DNA of 37,212 nucleotides, taken from assembly GCA_041583015.1 (NCBI GenBank), contig JBFHGR010000020.1, positions 1-37,212 on the forward strand. Direction: 5' to 3'. A model generated the notes under the pieces. That model worked only from the letters and a program-made list of their open reading frames with translations. It was not told the origin of the DNA and ran no database searches. How positions within the stretch are numbered: the stretch's first letter is position 1; every line of letters starts with the position of its first letter. The DNA is from Parvicella sp041583015 (GTDB lineage Bacteria > Bacteroidota > Bacteroidia > Flavobacteriales_D > Parvicellaceae). The position numbers were made by a program, and so were the translations under genes. Positions 29,912-37,212 of the stretch are shown here, piece after piece.

Positions 29912-32017
29912 ATGGGTTCAGATGCATTTCTAAAAACTGAAATTATGTTTCTCAAGGGAGTGGGGCCTCAAAGGGCTGAACTGCTTGCTCAGGAGTTAGG
30001 GTTGCGTACTTATAATGATTTAATTCATTATTTTCCTTTTAGATATGTAGATAAGTCGTCTTTTACAAGGGTAAGAGAATCATTTGCCATAACTGGGCCT
30101 GTCCAGATGAAGGGAAGAATTACCAAGGTAACTGAAGTAGGAACTGGAAGAAAAAAAAGACTAACTGCAGTTTTTACGGATGATTCTGCATCTATTGATT
30201 TGGTGTGGTTTAAAGGTGCCAAATGGGTAAAGCCAATTATCCAAGCGGATGGAGAGTTCACACTCTTTGGTAAGGTGACAAGGTTTGGTGCAAAGTATAA
30301 TATAGCACATCCTGAAGTTGAACCCTATGAGAAAACATTGTCTCGAGCAGGGAATTTGCAGCCAGTGTATAATTCTGGAGAAAAACTTTCAGCCAAAGGT
30401 TTGCATACTAAAGGTTTGGAGAAGATATTACGAACCTTAATCGCTTTAATTCCTGGTAAAATTCATAGAACATTGTCTGACGAGATAATTCAGCAGTATA
30501 ATTTGATGGATAGAGAGGAGGCTTTTAGACAAATTCACTTCCCAGAAAGTAATGAATTGTTGAAAAAAGCACAGATGAGGCTGAAGTTTGAGGAATTGTT
30601 TTTTATGCAAATGGCTTTGATTAAGCAGAAGTTAATCACTCAACGAAAAACAAAAGGTTTCGTCTTTGGCGAAGTAGGAATTCATTTTAATACTTTTTAC
30701 AAAAATCATCTTCCGTTTGAATTGACAGGTGCTCAGAAAAGAGTGGTGAAAGAAATAAGACGAGACACTGCTACAGGTCATCACATGAATAGATTATTAC
30801 AAGGAGATGTGGGAAGTGGTAAAACTTTGGTTGCTATTCTTTCGATGTTGGTTGCGTTAGATAACGGTTTTCAAGCTTGCTTGGTAGCACCTACTGAAAT
30901 ATTGGCTAACCAACATTTACAGTCGGCATTAGAATTGTTGGAGCCTATGGGGGTAAAAATAGGTTTGCTCACAGGTAGTTCCAAAACAGCCGAAAGAAAG
31001 GTAATCCATGAAGCGTTAGAAGATGGTTCGATGCAAATTTTGATTGGAACTCATGCTATTTTAGAAGAGAAAGTGAGGTTTAAGAATTTAGGATTAGCCA
31101 TTGTGGATGAGCAACATAAATTTGGTGTAGCGCAAAGAGGAAGACTTTGGAAGAAAAATGTGCAACCACCGCATATTCTTGTGATGACGGCTACGCCTAT
31201 TCCTAGAACATTGGCGATGACATTCTATGGAGACTTGGATGTCTCTGTTATTGATGAATTACCTCCAGGAAGAAAAGAAATTAGAACTATTCATTACTTT
31301 GATAGTAAAAGGTTATTGCTCTTTCAGTTTATGGAAGAGGAGATTAACAAAGGTAGACAAGTGTATGTTGTTTATCCTCTTATTGAAGAAAGTGAGAAGT
31401 TGGATTACAAAGATTTGATGGATGGATATGAAAGTATCTCCAGAAGATTTCCAAGACCTGAGTATCAGATTTCTATTGTTCACGGCAAGATGAAACCAGC
31501 AGATAAAGATTATGAAATGAATCTTTTTGCAGAGGGAAAGACTCAAATTTTGGTTGCTACAACTGTGATTGAAGTAGGGGTGAATGTTCCTAATGCTTCT
31601 GTTATGGTAATTGAAAGTGCAGAGAAATTTGGGTTATCTACTTTGCATCAATTAAGAGGTAGAGTGGGGCGTGGAGCAGAGCAATCTTTCTGTATTTTGA
31701 TGACTGGCTATAAACTTTCGCAAGATGCTAAGCTGAGAATGGAGACGATGGTGCGCACAAGTGATGGGTTTGAAATTGCGGAAGTAGATCTTAGAATGAG
31801 AGGCCCAGGAGATATTATGGGCACTCAGCAAAGTGGAATATTAGATCTGAAAATTGCCGATTTGGCCAAAGATAATCAACTGCTTAATTTAGCGAGAATA
31901 TGTGCAACAGAGGTTCTCGAAGAAGACCCTGATTTAACGCATAAAAAGAACCTTGATATTCGTCAAGAGTTGATGCTTCAAATGAAAAGAAAATCGCATT
32001 GGAGTAGAATTAGTTAA
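29912..32017 (+). CDS. recG: ATP-dependent DNA helicase RecG
   Basis: RecG remodels stalled replication forks and branch-migrates Holliday junctions. The 701-residue protein has the N-terminal wedge/OB region (FLKGVGPQRAELLAQELGL, the OB-fold words TAVFTDDSASIDLVWFKG), then helicase motifs: GDVGSGKTLVAIL (I), VAPTEILANQHL (Ia), LLTGSSKTAERK, IVDEQHKFGVAQRGRL (II), MTATPIPRTLAMTFYGDLD (III), VYPLIEES, and ATTVIEVGVNVPNASVMVIE with QLRGRVGRG (VI). The late RMRGPGDIMGTQQSG motif is characteristic of RecG. All catalytic motifs are intact and the length is normal. It follows the lipoprotein gene by 4 nt. Confidence 0.96.
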   Translation: MGSDAFLKTEIMFLKGVGPQRAELLAQELGLRTYNDLIHYFPFRYVDKSSFTRVRESFAITGPVQMKGRITKVTEVGTGRKKRLTAVFTDDSASIDLVWFKGAKWVKPIIQADGEFTLFGKVTRFGAKYNIAHPEVEPYEKTLSRAGNLQPVYNSGEKLSAKGLHTKGLEKILRTLIALIPGKIHRTLSDEIIQQYNLMDREEAFRQIHFPESNELLKKAQMRLKFEELFFMQMALIKQKLITQRKTKGFVFGEVGIHFNTFYKNHLPFELTGAQKRVVKEIRRDTATGHHMNRLLQGDVGSGKTLVAILSMLVALDNGFQACLVAPTEILANQHLQSALELLEPMGVKIGLLTGSSKTAERKVIHEALEDGSMQILIGTHAILEEKVRFKNLGLAIVDEQHKFGVAQRGRLWKKNVQPPHILVMTATPIPRTLAMTFYGDLDVSVIDELPPGRKEIRTIHYFDSKRLLLFQFMEEEINKGRQVYVVYPLIEESEKLDYKDLMDGYESISRRFPRPEYQISIVHGKMKPADKDYEMNLFAEGKTQILVATTVIEVGVNVPNASVMVIESAEKFGLSTLHQLRGRVGRGAEQSFCILMTGYKLSQDAKLRMETMVRTSDGFEIAEVDLRMRGPGDIMGTQQSGILDLKIADLAKDNQLLNLARICATEVLEEDPDLTHKKNLDIRQELMLQMKRKSHWSRIS

Positions 32018-32048
32018 GATTTATTGAAGAAAAAAAATATAGGCTGAT

Positions 32049-32079
32049 TTTGTTTTTATTATAAATTTATGTAAATTTA
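32049..32079 (+). promoter_or_regulatory. Promoter of the STAS-like pair (TTTG ... TAAATTTA)
   Basis: TTTG at 32049-32052 is followed after exactly 19 nt by TAAATTTA at 32072-32079, which matches TAnnTTTG at all but the last base. The box ends 11 nt before the TTG codon at 32091 used as a start, and about 17 nt before TTG 32097. Confidence 0.45.
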
Positions 32080-32090
32080 TCGTAGTAAAA

Positions 32091-32531
32091 TTGATTTTGG
32101 TCGAAGAAAAAACATATAAGAGTCAATCTACTTTGGAACTTCTTTTAGGTAAGGTTGTTGAAAAGCAAGAGTTTTCTAAATGCGTTCTGACAATCTATGA
32201 TAGTGATATTTTACATTTTCAAATGAAAGATAAGGAGACTTTGTCTGCTAATGACGTTATCGAATCTCGTGACTGGCTTAATTCTTTTGGAGATGTGAAA
32301 TTTTTGGTGCTGACTGAAGGAGGATATAGAACTGAGGTGGAAGATGATTTTAGAAAAGAATCCGCATCAGAAGTAGGGAGCGCGCACACCATTGCTGATG
32401 CTATTGTTGTAAAAAGTTTATCTCAACGAATAATTGCAAATCTTTATATTAAATTTAATAAACCGGTACGCCCTACAAGAGTTTTTTCAGATGCGGAAAG
32501 TGCCGCTTTTTGGTTGATGTCTTTTAGATGA
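32091..32531 (+). CDS. Small STAS/DUF7793-like protein, first of a tandem pair
   Basis: This 146-residue, cytosolic protein (no signal) has alternating beta strands and helices. It resembles small Bacteroidota proteins annotated as STAS/SpoIIAA-like or DUF7793. Typical features are the GDVKFLVLTEGG strand, an alpha helix (HTIADAIVVKSLSQRIIANLY) and the C-terminal KFNKPVRPTRVFSDAESAAFWL motif shared with the next gene. Such proteins are thought to have regulatory or protein-binding roles, but none is established. There is no in-frame ATG: the frame runs from a TAG at 32040-32042 and starts at TTG 32091 or TTG 32097. It overlaps the next gene by 4 nt (ATGA). Confidence 0.75.
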   Translation: MILVEEKTYKSQSTLELLLGKVVEKQEFSKCVLTIYDSDILHFQMKDKETLSANDVIESRDWLNSFGDVKFLVLTEGGYRTEVEDDFRKESASEVGSAHTIADAIVVKSLSQRIIANLYIKFNKPVRPTRVFSDAESAAFWLMSFR

Positions 32532-32941
32532 ATTTGGAAGTTGAAATAACTCAAGATTTTGAAAAAATTAGAATGACATTGTATACCAATGGAATTATGA
32601 ATGTGCTTTTCAAAAAAGATTGTATTGTAGAGCTCAAAGATGTAGAGGAAGTGGTAAACTGGGTTGGAACAATCGGCTCGGGAAAAAAATACCTTAATTT
32701 GATGGAAGCAGAATCAAATTCTGAAGTTGATGCTGAGGCACGTGCATTTGCTGCTAGTAATAATCAGAATCAGTTTACCATTGCAGATGGAATGGTCATG
32801 ACCAGTCAAGCGCATAAAATACTCTCTAACTTCTATTTGAAGTTCAATAAACCAGTAAAACCCACCAAAGTTTTTAACGATAGAGAAAAAGCAATCCAAT
32901 GGTTGTTAAAACAAAAGGAATTATATTATCAAAAATCTTAA
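32528..32941 (+). CDS. Small STAS/DUF7793-like protein, second of a tandem pair
   Basis: This 137-residue protein is a paralogue of the preceding one. They share YLKFNKPVKPTKVF near the C-terminus (YIKFNKPVRPTRVF in the first), the helix TIADGMVMTSQAHKILSNFY (TIADAIVVKSLSQRIIANLY in the first), and the overall strand-helix order. It starts with an ordinary ATG that overlaps the upstream stop, so the pair is co-translated and may form a heterodimer. No catalytic residues stand out. Proline dehydrogenase begins 48 nt downstream with its own -7 box, so the pair seems to end its own transcription unit. Confidence 0.78.
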   Translation: MNLEVEITQDFEKIRMTLYTNGIMNVLFKKDCIVELKDVEEVVNWVGTIGSGKKYLNLMEAESNSEVDAEARAFAASNNQNQFTIADGMVMTSQAHKILSNFYLKFNKPVKPTKVFNDREKAIQWLLKQKELYYQKS

Positions 32942-32948
32942 TTCTCAT

Positions 32949-32984
32949 TTTGAATCAATGTTTATCTTCGCCATTATATTTTTG
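32949..32984 (+). promoter_or_regulatory. Promoter of proline dehydrogenase (TTTG ... TATTTTTG)
   Basis: TTTG at 32949-32952 and the exact TAnnTTTG match TATTTTTG at 32977-32984 are 24 nt apart, slightly wide. The -7 box ends 5 nt before the ATG at 32990, which predicts a leaderless or nearly leaderless mRNA. Confidence 0.5.
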
Positions 32985-32989
32985 CGAAA

Positions 32990-34159
32990 ATGGCAATAGA
33001 TTTTTCAAACACTGAAGTAGCTTTTCGAAATAAAAGTAAAGCGGAATTAAAAAAAGCATATTGGCTTTTTAAAATGGTGAGTAAACCGGGATTGGTCAAT
33101 TTTGGTAAATGGTCTTTGACTTTTGCTTTAAAATTACACCTGCCTGTTAAATGGCTCATAAAGAAAACAATTTTCACACAATTTTGCGGTGGAGAAAATA
33201 TCATAGAATGCAAGTCTACCATAGAAGATTTAGATAAAAATAAGGTAGGAACTATTTTGGATTATTCATTGGAAGGAAAAGAAACCAATGCTGATCTGGA
33301 TGCAACAACACAAGAGATAATTGATACAATAGAGCGAGCAAAATCTGATGATGCAATTCCGTTCTCGGTATTTAAACCTTCTGGTATTTCTAAGTTTTCA
33401 ATTTTGGAAAAATCAAATGAGTCAATTGATGGATTGAATGATGAAGAAAGAAGCGATTATCTCAAGTTTGTGGAGCGCATGAATAAAATTTGTAAAAAAG
33501 CTTATGATTTGAACGTCCCAGTTTTTGTGGATGCAGAAGATAGTTGGGTGCAAGATACAATAGACAGAATGTGTGAAGTAATGATGTGGAAGTACAATCA
33601 GGAAGCTGCAGTTGTATACACTACTGTACAAATGTATCGCTGGGATAGATTGGCGTATCTTAAGTCACTTTGTGAAAAAGCAAGAAGAGATCAAATTAAG
33701 ATTGGAGTGAAGTTAGTGAGAGGCGCATATATGGAGAAAGAACGTGCTCGCGCAAAAGAAAAAGGATATAAAGACCCCATACAACCTAATAAGAAGGCTA
33801 CAGATGATGATTATAATGCAGCGTTGGCATTTTGTGTGGACAACCTAGATGTATTTTCAATTTGTGCTGGTTCTCATAATGAAGATAGCGCTAATGTCTT
33901 AGTTGATTTAATTGCAGAAAAAGGACTTGATCCTAAAGACCACAGGTTGTATTTTGCACAACTACTAGGGATGTCAGATCACATCAGTTTTAACTTGTCT
34001 TCCAATGGATATAATGTGGCTAAATATGTGCCATATGGACCTGTTAAGGAGGTTATGCCTTATTTGATAAGAAGGGCACAGGAAAATACTTCGGTAGCTG
34101 GACAGACTGGTAGAGAGTTGTCATTGATTCAGAAAGAAAGGAAGAGAAGGAAAGGGTAG
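32990..34159 (+). CDS. Proline dehydrogenase
   Basis: This 389-residue FAD enzyme oxidises proline to pyrroline-5-carboxylate and passes electrons to the quinone pool. The ProDH barrel is marked by FVDAEDSWVQDTID, TVQMYRWDRL, IKIGVKLVRGAYMEKERARAKEKGY, SICAGSHNEDSA, FAQLLGMSDHISFNL and the C-terminal PYLIRRAQENTSVAGQTGRE, whose Arg-Arg and Glu bind proline carboxylate and FAD. It is a stand-alone monofunctional enzyme, not a PutA fusion; the P5C dehydrogenase is not in the window. The N-terminal hydrophobic segment (about 35-60) may aid membrane association. It ends 1 nt before the hairpin-rich repeat at 34160. Confidence 0.93.
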   Translation: MAIDFSNTEVAFRNKSKAELKKAYWLFKMVSKPGLVNFGKWSLTFALKLHLPVKWLIKKTIFTQFCGGENIIECKSTIEDLDKNKVGTILDYSLEGKETNADLDATTQEIIDTIERAKSDDAIPFSVFKPSGISKFSILEKSNESIDGLNDEERSDYLKFVERMNKICKKAYDLNVPVFVDAEDSWVQDTIDRMCEVMMWKYNQEAAVVYTTVQMYRWDRLAYLKSLCEKARRDQIKIGVKLVRGAYMEKERARAKEKGYKDPIQPNKKATDDDYNAALAFCVDNLDVFSICAGSHNEDSANVLVDLIAEKGLDPKDHRLYFAQLLGMSDHISFNLSSNGYNVAKYVPYGPVKEVMPYLIRRAQENTSVAGQTGRELSLIQKERKRRKG

Positions 34160-34227
34160 TTAGGGTGCTTCGCTTTAGGGCGAAATGCGAGCATTTCTTT
34201 TAGGTCGTTCCTTAGGAACTTTTAGGA
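34160..34227. repeat. Chain of short palindromes punctuated by TTTAGG
   Basis: Four TTAGG/TTTAGG words (34160, 34174, 34198 and 34220) are spaced 14, 24 and 22 nt apart. Between the last three lie small hairpins: a 7-bp stem GAAATGC/GCATTTC (34182-34197) and a 5-bp stem GTTCC/GGAAC (34207-34219). It fills the whole gap between two convergent genes and ends at the stop of the minus-strand gene. It may be a REP-type intergenic element with transcription-end function; homologues elsewhere could not be searched. Confidence 0.6.
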
Positions 34228-34228
34228 T

Positions 34229-35035
34229 CTAGTTTTTAACTAATTTCTCCACTTGATACCCTTTTACTTTAATGAAGTAAATACCATTTGAAAAATCTGA
34301 AATATTAATATTTCCAACATAACTATCAGCAGTAATAACTTTCCCTGTTACATCCAAAATTTGAAAAGGTGTATTGGTAGGAATGTTTAAGTTGATGATA
34401 GAGTTAGAGGGATTAGGAGCAATACTCAATGATGCTAAATCATTCTCGAAAACACTTACAGGGTCTTCAATCCAAACTTTAATATTATCAATTGCTAGAA
34501 TGAACTGGTCATTACCAGTATGTCTAAAAGCGATAAAAATATCTTCGTTTGCAACACCCACACTGTCTAAAGAAACAATGTAATTAGTCCAGTATGGACT
34601 AACAGCAGCATTATCATATGCAGGCTCATCGTTAAAGAAATTCCAAGGGTTAATACCTCCTCTAGATATTCTTACTTCTATACCGTCAGGATGCGAAGCA
34701 TCTAGGGATTTTGCATCAAAAGAAATATAGTTCCCAATTGCACCCATGGTCAGTTTAGGTAGGATCAAATAATCATCTGCATCACCAGCGGTTTCATGCC
34801 AAGAGGTTGCTACCATTACATTATCTCCAATTCCTATTGAATCATTGTCTTCTGCGATAACAAAAGCATCTGTAATAAAGTTAACTGCCGGATCATTATA
34901 AGGAGGCAAGTTGTCTGCATTTATCAATTGCCAACCAGCAGGCATACCAGCATTAAAATCTTGTTGTAAAATGGTTGTTTGACCAAAGGTTGTAGTTGCA
35001 ATTAAACTTGCTACGATAATTTTTAATGTCTTCAT
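34229..35035 (-). CDS. Secreted jelly-roll (choice-of-anchor J/MAM-like) protein with T9SS sorting domain
   Basis: This 268-residue protein has a signal peptide (about 1-19, ending TTFGQ) and a choice-of-anchor J/cleaved-adhesin-type jelly-roll domain. That domain runs from about 22-190 (QDFNAGMPAGWQLINADN, DDYLILPKLTMGAIGNYISF, FRHTGNDQFILAIDNIKVW). A type A T9SS sorting domain follows (about 195-268: LSIAPNPSNSIINLNI, FQILDVTGKVI, FSNGIYFIKVKG). Such domains often bind glycans or surfaces and are exported by type IX secretion. The target is unknown. It is convergent with proline dehydrogenase across a 69-nt repeat, and has a TAACTTTG -7 box about 20 nt upstream of its ATG. Confidence 0.88.
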   Translation of the reverse strand: MKTLKIIVASLIATTTFGQTTILQQDFNAGMPAGWQLINADNLPPYNDPAVNFITDAFVIAEDNDSIGIGDNVMVATSWHETAGDADDYLILPKLTMGAIGNYISFDAKSLDASHPDGIEVRISRGGINPWNFFNDEPAYDNAAVSPYWTNYIVSLDSVGVANEDIFIAFRHTGNDQFILAIDNIKVWIEDPVSVFENDLASLSIAPNPSNSIINLNIPTNTPFQILDVTGKVITADSYVGNINISDFSNGIYFIKVKGYQVEKLVKN

Positions 35036-35055
35036 ATAATGATAATGTATGATTA

Positions 35056-35063
35056 CAAAGTTA
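35056..35063 (-). promoter_or_regulatory. -7 box (TAACTTTG) of the T9SS jelly-roll gene
   Basis: On the minus strand this is an exact TAnnTTTG match that ends 20 nt before the ATG at 35035. No clear -33 element is at the usual distance. Confidence 0.4.
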
Positions 35064-35241
35064 GGTTATTTATGCTGAAATGATAATTTTTTTTACTTCC
35101 AATTGAACCTATCCCATTTTGCACTGTAACAAGGTTAAAAGAAACCGAAACGAAATGACTAATTAAGGCCATGTTAGTTATCAAATAAAATAGACCATTT
35201 ATATAGAGAAGTCTCATTTAGTAAAATACAAAATTATAGTT

Positions 35242-36963
35242 ATGAAAAAGTTATTTATAGCAGCATTATCTTTAATGCTGATAGGAACATCCTATGCAGA
35301 ATCTGAAAAGAAAATCAAAACTGAAATTGAGGATGTAACGATATTCTTGCAAGGTGCTCAAATTCATCGATCGGGAAAAGTAAGTTTGCCAAAAGGTGTT
35401 ACCAAAGTAATAATAGAGGGCATGCCACAAGATTTTAATAAAAACTCCATTCAAGTAAAAGGTAAGGGGGAGTTTATTATTATGGATGTGTCTTCAAAAA
35501 TATTTTATCCAGTACCAGAGCAGAGTCATGTATCCACAGAAATTCCAGAGAAAATATTGAGAGAAATTAGGTTTTTACAAGATTCTTTGAGTGATCTTTC
35601 TTGGAAATTGGCTGATGTAGAAAATGATATTCAATCTTATTCTTCCGAAAAACAAATTCTTCTGAATAGTGGAGTCATAAAAGGTCAAGCGGCTAATGAT
35701 TCCATAGTTGCTTTGAAAGAAGCAATGGATTACTTGAGAATAAAATTGGCAGATATTAATGGTTTGCTACTCAAGTCTCAACGGAAAAAGTCAGATTTAA
35801 CCATGGATCAAACAAGAATGTCAAATCGTTTGACAGAATTAAATAATTATTCAGCCAATCAAAGGAACTTGAATCAGCAAGTAAAACCAATGGACCCAGT
35901 GCAGCAGGTCATCGTTACTGTTTCTGCAGATTATGCAACGTCAGGATATCTGGAGTTGAATTACATGGTAAATAATGCTGGATGGTCTCCTGCTTATGAC
36001 TTGCGTGCTGACGATATTACTTCTCCTGTTAAATTAACTTACAAAGCCAATGTTTACCAAAACACAGGTGTAAATTGGGATAATGTAAACGTGAAATTAT
36101 CTACAATTAATCCCAATAGAAGCAATGTAAAACCAACTTTAGCGCCTTGGTATGTAGATTTTTATAGACCTGTACAAGCACCTGTTTATGCTGGTAATGC
36201 TTATGCGCAGCCTGTAATGGATGATGCTTATGACTTGGAAGAAGTTGCAGAATCTGCTCCTAATATGGTAAGAGCAACAAACGATAAAGATTATGCGTCC
36301 AAAATGCCTGAAGCAAAACAAATTTCTAATTTTACTTCCATGTCGGAAAACATGGCCATGGTTGAGTTTGATTTGAAATTAAAACAATCTATTCCAAGTG
36401 ATGGTCAGTATCACATGATGGCAGTGAAAAGTGAAAACATTGCTTCATCTTATGAGCATTTCATTGTACCTAAATTGGATAAGGATGCATTCTTAATTGC
36501 ACATCTTACTGGTTGGGAAGATATGAATTTACTGCCTGCTGTGGCTAATATTTACTATGATGGAACCTATGTTGGGCAGACAAGGATTAATCCTTCCGTA
36601 ATGAGCGATACATTAGATTTATCTCTAGGTAGAGACAACGGAATCTATGTAACAAGAAAGAAAACAGATGATGAAGAGAAAGTAAAAGCACTGTCTAATG
36701 AGAAGACCAAAACTGTCACTTATGAAATTGCGGTGAAGAATTATAAAGCGGGAAGTATTAACCTTACTATTGAAGATCAATGGCCAATTACAACGAATGA
36801 AGATATTAAGGTGGAGTTATTGAGTAGTTCAAAAGCGGAGTACAATAAAGATGATGGTATGTTAATCTGGAAGTATAAAATAGGAGCCAAAGAAACCAAA
36901 AAACTATCTTTTTCTTATTCTATGAAATATCATAAGGATAAGCAACTAACAGCTAACTATTAG
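35242..36963 (+). CDS. MuiA-family protein (DUF4140/DUF4139)
   Basis: This 573-residue protein has a signal peptide (about 1-19, ending SYAES). An N-terminal DUF4140 domain (about 25-125, VTIFLQGAQIHRSGKVSLPKG) is followed by a coiled-coil-like helical stretch (about 105-215). The DUF4139 beta domain comes next (from about 225: PVQQVIVTVSADYATSGYLELNYMV, NAGWSPAYDLRAD, KANVYQNTGVNWDNVNVKLST) and continues to the end (KKLSFSYSMKYHKDKQL). A Pro/Tyr-rich insert (about 300-345) splits it. The family is named mucoidy inhibitor A by old annotation; its function is not established, and it is probably periplasmic or surface-exposed. The spacing to the neighbours and the strong terminator downstream suggest a single-gene unit. 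Confidence 0.88.
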   Translation: MKKLFIAALSLMLIGTSYAESEKKIKTEIEDVTIFLQGAQIHRSGKVSLPKGVTKVIIEGMPQDFNKNSIQVKGKGEFIIMDVSSKIFYPVPEQSHVSTEIPEKILREIRFLQDSLSDLSWKLADVENDIQSYSSEKQILLNSGVIKGQAANDSIVALKEAMDYLRIKLADINGLLLKSQRKKSDLTMDQTRMSNRLTELNNYSANQRNLNQQVKPMDPVQQVIVTVSADYATSGYLELNYMVNNAGWSPAYDLRADDITSPVKLTYKANVYQNTGVNWDNVNVKLSTINPNRSNVKPTLAPWYVDFYRPVQAPVYAGNAYAQPVMDDAYDLEEVAESAPNMVRATNDKDYASKMPEAKQISNFTSMSENMAMVEFDLKLKQSIPSDGQYHMMAVKSENIASSYEHFIVPKLDKDAFLIAHLTGWEDMNLLPAVANIYYDGTYVGQTRINPSVMSDTLDLSLGRDNGIYVTRKKTDDEEKVKALSNEKTKTVTYEIAVKNYKAGSINLTIEDQWPITTNEDIKVELLSSSKAEYNKDDGMLIWKYKIGAKETKKLSFSYSMKYHKDKQLTANY

Positions 36964-36978
36964 ACAGATAATCACTGG

Positions 36979-37040
36979 AAAAAGACTTTAAGGAAGAAGG
37001 CTGCTTTATTAATGAGCGACTTTAACCTTAAAGTCTTTTT
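36979..37040. terminator. Strong two-way terminator with alternative hairpins
   Basis: Perfectly complementary 15-base arms at 36979-36993 and 37026-37040 enclose a 32-nt loop. Because the arms begin with five A and end with five T, transcripts from either strand end in a T-rich tail. Inside it, a compact 7-bp hairpin (37018-37024 with 37029-37035, loop ACCT) followed by TTTTTGTTTT would act as a classical terminator for the plus strand. It lies 15 nt beyond the MuiA stop and 65 nt beyond the moaE stop, so it probably serves both convergent genes. Confidence 0.8.
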
Positions 37041-37105
37041 GTTTTATAAACAGGGAAAATGAACTAATTAGAAATAACTAAAGACTTTGTACGTAATACA
37101 ATAAA

Positions 37106-37212
37106 CTATTTGTTTACCTTCCATACATAGGAATCATCTTCAAAAATCTCTTTCCCAAATATGGGAAGTTTCTCTTTTATTTCTTCCACAAGGTATTTGC
37201 ACGCATCCATGG
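37106..37212 (-). CDS. moaE: Molybdopterin synthase catalytic subunit, C-terminal part (partial)
   Basis: The minus strand ends an open frame with TAG at 37106-37108. The visible 34 codons give DACKYLVEEIKEKLPIFGKE, then IFEDDSYVWKVNK. This matches the C-terminal helix and tail of MoaE (the ACKYLIDEIK..PIWGKE region, with conserved Lys/Glu), the catalytic subunit that adds the dithiolene sulfurs to precursor Z in molybdenum cofactor biosynthesis. The start lies beyond the window edge. The neighbouring strong terminator fits this gene's 3' end. It is the only molybdopterin gene in view. Confidence 0.82.
   Translation of the reverse strand, partial: MDACKYLVEEIKEKLPIFGKEIFEDDSYVWKVNK

Noticed and set aside
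1..37212. CRISPR arrays, tRNA/rRNA genes, complete insertion sequences, prophage or defence islands
   Set aside because: No regularly spaced direct repeats, no cloverleaf-like sequences, and no transposase, integrase, nuclease or toxin-antitoxin genes were found on reading both strands.

Overview
The window looks like a piece of chromosome from a low-GC member of the Bacteroidota, most likely a free-living flavobacterium-type organism (order Flavobacteriales; genus not determinable by eye). The signs are proteins with type IX secretion (T9SS) C-terminal sorting domains, DUF5686/carboxypeptidase-regulatory outer-membrane proteins, MORN_2 (YwqK-like) exported repeat proteins, Bacteroidota-type -7 promoter boxes (TAnnTTTG), almost no Shine-Dalgarno sequences, and Gram-negative LPS genes (waaA, lpxK, lptB). 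No rRNA, tRNA, CRISPR array, complete IS or phage module was seen.

Layout. 1-950: the last codons of a sensor histidine kinase, then a GC-rich mosaic of REP-like repeats with inverted copies bracketing an unrecognised minus-strand ORF. 947-2315: a small lipoprotein and a MORN_2 exported protein with a clear terminator. 2529-5953: omega-amidase-like nitrilase, dxs and a short-chain dehydrogenase. 5986-8925: a tight operon of three paralogous exported proteins sharing a C-terminal domain with KPVIYxY and WGG(S/T)E motifs. 9011-11502: queD, an outer-membrane-like protein and waaA. 11503-17402 (minus): a five-gene overlapping envelope operon tatC, DUF5686, lptB, OmpA-like, tsaB. 17507-19206: a four-helix membrane protein and a lipoprotein cytochrome c, facing a five-helix membrane protein fused to a CxxC thioredoxin-like domain. 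19320-22373: MORN_2 protein, lipoprotein and a T9SS-sorted subtilase in one overlapping operon. 22375-26929 (minus): APS reductase, two tandem TlpA-like thioredoxins, gatB. 27054-28887 (minus): lpxK overlapping a purine nucleoside phosphorylase. 28993-34159: lipoprotein, recG, a pair of STAS-like small proteins and proline dehydrogenase. 34229-37212: a T9SS-sorted jelly-roll protein, a MuiA/DUF4139 protein, a strong two-way terminator and the 3' end of moaE.

How it works together. Most of the window is core metabolism and envelope biogenesis: isoprenoid (dxs), lipid A/Kdo/LPS export (lpxK, waaA, lptB), Tat export, queuosine or pterin (queD), tRNA t6A (tsaB), Asn/Gln-tRNA amidation (gatB), sulfate assimilation, proline catabolism and DNA repair (recG). 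Interspersed are exported lineage-specific proteins. Two architectural themes recur. Operon genes overlap by 1-56 nt, and four convergent gene pairs meet stop-to-stop with at most 1 nt between them. Several genes also have a -7 promoter box ending only 5-9 nt before the start codon, which suggests leaderless or nearly leaderless mRNAs.

No obvious new defence or mobile system is present. The best candidates for undescribed biology are the three-gene KPVIYxY/WGG array, the REP mosaic around the orphan ORF, and the promoter/start fusion.
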